Made by a program: the position numbers and the translations under genes
Notes under the pieces: generated by a model
Told to the model about the DNA's origin: nothing
Seen by the model: the letters and a program-made list of their open reading frames with translations, nothing else
Database searches by the model: none
Assembly (NCBI GenBank): GCA_038501625.1
Contig: JAZAYU010000052.1
Coordinates: forward strand, 3,315,955 to 3,379,954
Direction of reading: 5' to 3'
Source: Corbicula japonica
Taxonomy: Eukaryota > Mollusca > Bivalvia > Venerida > Cyrenidae
DNA length: 64,000 nt
Shown: one piece after another, positions 59,371-64,000 of the stretch
Numbering within the stretch: position 1 is the stretch's first letter
Layout: each line of letters starts with the position of its first letter

Positions 59371-59704
59371 TAACCCTTATACCTCACAGACACACCTTTA
59401 TTGCACGGGCAAACAGTTTAGATCCAGATCAGCCGGCACATCTTAACCGTTCGCTTTTTGATTCATTAGGTTATTTCTGACCTAAATGCAACCAGTGCAG
59501 ATCCTCATCAGATGGCATGGATCTGTATCTACACTGGTCGCCCATGCATTAAAACCCATATATATCCTTTCCACGACCATAACGTATTTAAACGTGACAA
59601 AATTTTGACTTCCCAAAACCTGTTTAAATACGTTACAGACGTCCGTCCGGAAAACAGGGTCGGGCGCGGAAAGGATATAACTCTGTATATGGAGGAAAAG
59701 GTTA
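59371..59704. repeat. R1 MITE carrying a nested mini-element
   Basis: TAACCCTTATACCTCACAG to GGAGGAAAAGGTTA, interrupted near its right end by the insert at 59561-59679. Confidence 0.82.
59561..59679. mobile_element. Nested mini inverted-repeat element of about 119 bp
   Basis: Ends TATATCCTTTCC and GGAAAGGATATA are inverted, and an inner pair GTATTTAAACG / GTTTAAATACG lies inside. TATA at both ends may be the target duplication. Confidence 0.72.
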
Positions 59705-61064
59705 GTCGCCTTGAGCATTTAGGTAAAAAAATTGCTTATAGCTAATTTTAAAGAAAATGAATACATATTGAAATGATTCTGAATCTTTGTTCAATATACT
59801 GGTTTTATAGCATGTGGGACCAGTGTAGATCAAGATCTGCCTGTACATCTGTGCAATCTGGTCTGGATCTACAGTGGTCAGAAATAACTTGATCTGGATC
59901 TAGGCTTTTTGCATATTGGTTAACAGCTATATTTGACGGAGTAAAGGGTTAACATCCAACAATAAAATCTTCCTCTTTCTGTTTCAAAAGCTTATCATTG
60001 CACTACATTGTCTTAAAGTTTAATGGTATTAATTAATTTGCTTGCTAAAATTCATTGTTTCCTACATTAAAACAAATAAATACAATAAACAAAATTAAAA
60101 CCATACCTTTAGCTAGGAAGGAAAAATAGGCCAATCCACAAAATTATATATATTTATATACACCTATATAATATTTTACACAAAATTTCACACAAGTCCA
60201 CACAGCAATTTCGAGGGCAAGCATGAAAAGCCAAAACACAGCACACTATGAAATACAAAACATTTAAAATTCATCTGGAATTTTGCCTTCAAATTTTACC
60301 TTGCTTAATTCTGTTCCATGATAACAATCTGACTGGTTACCATGGCAACAGAACCGCACACATTTACCTGTAAGCTGTGAAGTTTACTGATAAGCCCTAC
60401 CAGAAATAACTACTGTATGAGATAATGCTAAAAGGTGTATCCACAAAATAGTTTGGCAATATTTTCCAAAACATCTGTCTCCTGTGGATTTCTGATAAAT
60501 TATTCATCCAATGTACATTTATTTCAACAATTACACAAAATGACAAGCTAATTATTAAAAAACAAGAGGGTTTAGTAATATTTAAAGGTTAACTTCAGAT
60601 GTTAGATATTTGTTCAAAGAAAAGAAACTGTGCTAGTGGTAAAAGATTTCTAGTACACTATTTCAAAGTTAATTTTTAACCCTTTATTCCATATATATTT
60701 ATTGCATGTGCAAATAGTATAGATCCAGATCAGCTGGAACATCTGTGCCAATTCAGATCAGAATCTGGCAAGGTAGCCTACTGGCAAGGTTGTGCTATCT
60801 CATCTTGATCTACACTGTTAACCTAGTGCACCTAAGGTCATTTTGTGTTAAAAACTAACTCTTTCCTCCATAAATACGCAGTTTACGCATGTGCTACCAG
60901 TGTTACTAAGATCCAGATCAGCTGGCACATCTGTGCCCACGCAATAAAGGTGTGTCTATGGAGAAAAGTCAGAAAGCTTTTGTGCTGGAGCAAGTCTCAA
61001 GTCAAGTGACAGTAAAAGATAATCAAGTTTGAAAAAAATGATTCCTCCTGTACTTCAGGCCTGA

Positions 61065-61140
61065 AGGTTATAAAGCTGAGATTGGAAACCAGTCTCAAAT
61101 CTCAAGCATCTGATTGGCTGAAATGGCGACTGGTCATAAT
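61065..61140. repeat. Palindromic repeat R2, left arm only
   Basis: AAGGTTATAAAGCTGAGATT through GGCTGAAATGGCGACTGGTC, then unrelated sequence. Confidence 0.75.
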
Positions 61141-61382
61141 ATAAATCTTGAGAAATAGCAACACAAAAACTATTAATATTTGTTGCCATAAATACATTTA
61201 CATATCTTGAATATTTTGATTTCTGTATAGATTCAAGAATTACTGTAAAAAGTGAAGAATCACATTTGTGTTTTCTGATCAGGAACTACACTATTTGCTT
61301 TGAGATTCATTAGAATATTTCCGTCCGAGAAACTGGTCACAAATTATAAAATATATGTATAAATGGTGTAAAGGATTAAAAA

Positions 61383-62637
61383 ATCCTCTAACTTTCTGCT
61401 TTGAACACTGCTAACTCAGACTGTTATTAACTATTAAGTCACCTTTCAAATGAAAGAATGATGGTGTAAAAAAAATGCTGTACGTGGTCAACCTCAAATG
61501 GTGCGTGCCGCCGATACTTAAATTGATCACCAGTAATAAATGAAAGAATTTATTCATCAACTCTTTGAAAATCATTTATATGCTGGGAAGTGAATTATAA
61601 GGTTATTGCAAACAAGAAAATCTAATGGTGTGGGAAAGTGAGGACGAGAGAAATAATTGTGACATTTGTTCAGGAAAAACAACTGTGAATGATTTTGTCA
61701 ATTATTACAAAGATTATAACTATTACAAATTTCCTTGATCATCACTTTGTGCAGGATTGGATGCAGGATTTCCAGAAAGGAGGATCATTTGGTCAGTCTT
61801 ATGGTTGTAACATGACAATTTCCAGCTTCCTGGCCACATGAAATTCAAATATTGCTGCTCTAACTGGGGTTTGAGCAATCCCATTTAACCCTCTGGATTT
61901 TTCATCATGACCAACATAAATTATGTGTTTGATCAGCAAGACCGAACTTTGGAATTGCCTCCTTACTGTAGTGGTTTTATTTTGGTGTTTTTTTTCTGCA
62001 TTTTGCCTTTATGGGTAAAAGTTTAACCATTTCATTTGAAAAGGTTTCATGTTTAAATAGTAAATGATTATAGATAAGAGGATTGTAGCAGTTGTCTTTC
62101 TTGTACAGGTAACACTGTGAAAACACATGTACGGTAATTTTGTGTTCATGAAATAAGCATAATGCACAAATTAGACATATCATAAAAATCACTTTTAAAA
62201 CAGGGCACTCATTTGGCTGTTTTTAGGGCCAAATATGGGCCCCATTCCCCTGTCAAAATAGTATGTTTTTTCCCCTATTTCAAAACATAATTCCCCAAAA
62301 AAAGCCCCCAAAAAACAAAATTGAAAAAATTTATAGAAAGTAACTAAATTGTTTTATTTGTAAGTCTACAGTCACAAAATATGCTTGCTATTATAATCAG
62401 AGGTAGAAAACAATGTTATGAGTGTGTGTGGACCCTTTAGTCAAAACATGTGTATTAACTTAAAATTCCCCTTTTGTCTTAAAATGACTCAAAATTCCCA
62501 TTCCTGCAGGTATGGGTACCTGTCCCCGAAAGTTGTAGTTTAATGTGTGCATCACTAAAATAATGTAGCTGATGAGAAAAGTACATTACTATCATGCATA
62601 TATATTAAATAATGGACTTGCTACCCAATAAGCTTAA
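61383..62637. other. Stretch without recognised feature
   Basis: AT-rich. A short run with CCCC and AAAA blocks lies near 62220-62320. No exon, RNA or repeat is supported. Confidence 0.5.
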
Positions 62638-62915
62638 AACTAGAATGTGTCCTCAGACTCAAATGCCCCCACTGATACAACATTTGTAACAAAGGACCAT
62701 AACTCTGGTAATAATGGTTGCAGGAAAAAATCTTTTCTTTATGATCATCTTCACATTCTGCTTGATCATCTATGCAAGTTTGAAAGAAATCTGCCTGCTA
62801 GTTAATGAGGAATTGATGCCACAAGATTTTGATGTACGTACAGACATATGGACAGACATACAGACGAGTGCAACTATGTATTCATGCGTCCCTGTGACCT
62901 TGTGGGGGTATACAA
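62638..62915. mobile_element. Short dispersed element, same family as 31421-31689
   Basis: AACTAGAATGTGTCCTCAGA and ATGCCCCCACTGATACAACA at the left; GACAGACATACAGACGAGTG and CTTGTGGGGGTATACA at the right. Confidence 0.78.
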
Positions 62916-63688
62916 ACTGAAGATTATTTGTTTTGAAAGCCTTGAAACAATCAAGTGACAAAATATATTGCATTTGTCATGAGCCTATGATCCATATCAA
63001 GTGTCACTTGACAAAATTTATACTGGTAACAGTTTAAACAAGTTTACTTCATAAATACACACTTTGCTGCATGTAGGAACAGTGAAGATCTAGATCAGCC
63101 AGTGCATCTATGCCTTCCAATCAGAATCTACACTGTTCCCTTTAAATTCATTGCGTTATTTCTGATTTATGTTTTTAAGGTTGAGTTTGCAGGTTTTTCT
63201 TGGCGACAAAAGTTGGTCTGAACAATTCTATAATGCTCTGGTAAAGGGAAGCAACTTCAGATAATGAGACATTAGTCAAGTCATGATTACATCCCCTTAC
63301 AGTTCTTATCCAGGTAGGTAAAACATGATCATTACAAATTGTTTATTCCATCATTTTCTATAATCAGCTTGTAGTTATCAATATTCCTGCCTTGAATAAA
63401 TTAAAGATGAACATAAACAAAATTCAATTTACTTTCTCTGGCACATTAACAAATCCCATGAAACTGTCAAAATACAGACACTGGGAGTTAACTGCATTGG
63501 AAAGAAATAAAACATCATCTCACAACTATAGACTTTATTGTTTGAAGAATATAACAGAAAACTTGTTGGAAAGAAATAAAAAAACTTGTAACAATAAACT
63601 TATTTGTTTTAAGAATATAACAGTAAACTTTTAAACGGATGATATCTAACTGTTTTTCTGCATTTCACCATAAATCTTCAGAAATAAA
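62916..63688. other. Upstream region of the right-edge gene
   Basis: Contains a partial R1 copy (63030-63170) and an A/T-rich part with a duplicated phrase GAAAGAAATAAAA...AATATAACAG near 63500-63625. It would hold the promoter of the 63689 gene, but no core promoter motif is convincing. Confidence 0.4.
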
Positions 63689-64000
63689 ATGGAATTTTCT
63701 TGGGTTTTTAAACTACTTGTTATATTTAATTTGCACATTTTATTTAAATGTGAAGTAGCCAAGGGACCTGGGAAGTGGAACAATAAAGAAACAAAGGACC
63801 AAGAATTGATACAAAAGCTATTTAGTCTGGATTTAAAGTTTGAACAAAAGATCAACAGGATTAATGCAAAGTTCAGTGCACTGGAGAAAACAGTTGCACA
63901 ACTATCTTCTCAATCTGGGAAAGGTTTTGCAAATTGGGGTCAAGTTGCGAGACCAAGAGTGGACTGTACAGTAGAGGATGAAAGAGCATTGCTGGCAAAA
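63689..64000 (+). CDS. First exon of a probable secreted coiled-coil protein, cut by the window edge
   Basis: An ATG at 63689 follows an in-frame stop (TAA, 63671-63673) and the frame stays open for 104 codons to the window end. It begins MEFSWVFKLLVIFNLHILFK, with a hydrophobic core followed by CEVAKG, so a signal peptide is likely. Next comes a charged stretch and a heptad-like region (LFSLDLKFEQKINRINAKFS, then ALEKTVAQLSSQ) that should form a coiled coil at about residues 40-78, then GKGFANWGQVARPRVDCTV with one Cys. Bivalves have many secreted proteins with a signal peptide and coiled coil before a C1q-like or other C-terminal domain; which one follows here cannot be seen. Not recognised by name. 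Confidence 0.6.
   Translation, partial: MEFSWVFKLLVIFNLHILFKCEVAKGPGKWNNKETKDQELIQKLFSLDLKFEQKINRINAKFSALEKTVAQLSSQSGKGFANWGQVARPRVDCTVEDERALLAK

Noticed and set aside
59482..59745. Two overlapping opposite frames of 77-78 aa
   Set aside because: They cross an R1 MITE and its nested palindromic insert; the similarity of the two strands comes from the palindrome.
60107..60112. Possible 6-nt microexon (CTTCCTAG / CTAAAG / GTATGG on the minus strand)
   Set aside because: Splice-like motifs only; too short to support without transcript data.

Overview
The window is animal nuclear DNA: AT-rich, with long spliceable introns, two tRNA-Thr genes, one assembly gap and a very high load of short mobile elements. 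Sarcomeric Ig/FN3 exons, together with dispersed palindromic repeats and internally tandem elements of a kind I associate with clam genomes, point to a marine bivalve mollusc. The phylum is an inference; no species is claimed.

1-24.7 kb is a repeat landscape. A block of about 5.4 kb (1371-6766), holding a tRNA-Thr(AGT), a palindromic repeat and long tetranucleotide arrays, is present again at 16317-21739 with only scattered differences. Each copy is followed by a module rich in 21-bp minisatellites (6767-8660; 23181-24745), and the tail of another such module opens the window (1-1370). The second copy carries an insertion of about 1.44 kb that includes an inverted-repeat element. Between the copies lie a 46-bp minisatellite, a complete but disabled Tc1/mariner element with exact TA target duplication (10699-12281), an element with internal tandem repeats (13426-14302) and a 79-bp tandem array. 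A 500-base run of N (24746-25245) ends this half.

25.2-58.4 kb is one minus-strand gene. I place 23 exons with GT/AG ends, and every junction agrees in reading phase, giving about 1,430 residues with neither end in view. In order the protein has a short charged N-terminal part, five I-set Ig domains, two small linker exons carrying a KDRYxPEK motif, one 1,011-base exon with a Tyr/Ser/Pro repeat (YESP type) and an RRRSSS site, and five consecutive FN3 domains. This is a giant muscle protein of the titin/twitchin/myomesin class; the exact orthologue cannot be fixed from the sequence alone. The last exon has a proper donor at phase 1, so the gene continues toward or beyond the gap.

The introns are packed with repeats: a palindrome-pair MITE in some thirty full or partial copies, a second palindromic family, a 701-bp element with long inverted repeats at TTAA, a 178-bp MITE with its empty site preserved nearby, and several 0.3-2 kb elements built of 145-165 bp tandem units. 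Some of those units carry dense DR1-like nuclear-receptor half-site motifs.

58.4-64 kb is mainly intergenic or far-upstream intron with more repeat copies. At the right edge a plus-strand reading frame (63689 onward) begins with a signal-peptide-like segment followed by a coiled coil and runs off the window: the first exon of a probable secreted protein. I found no clearly new defence or enzymatic system. The most unusual items are the Ig5-YESP-FN3 architecture, the DR1-bearing arrays and the dense double-hairpin MITE family.
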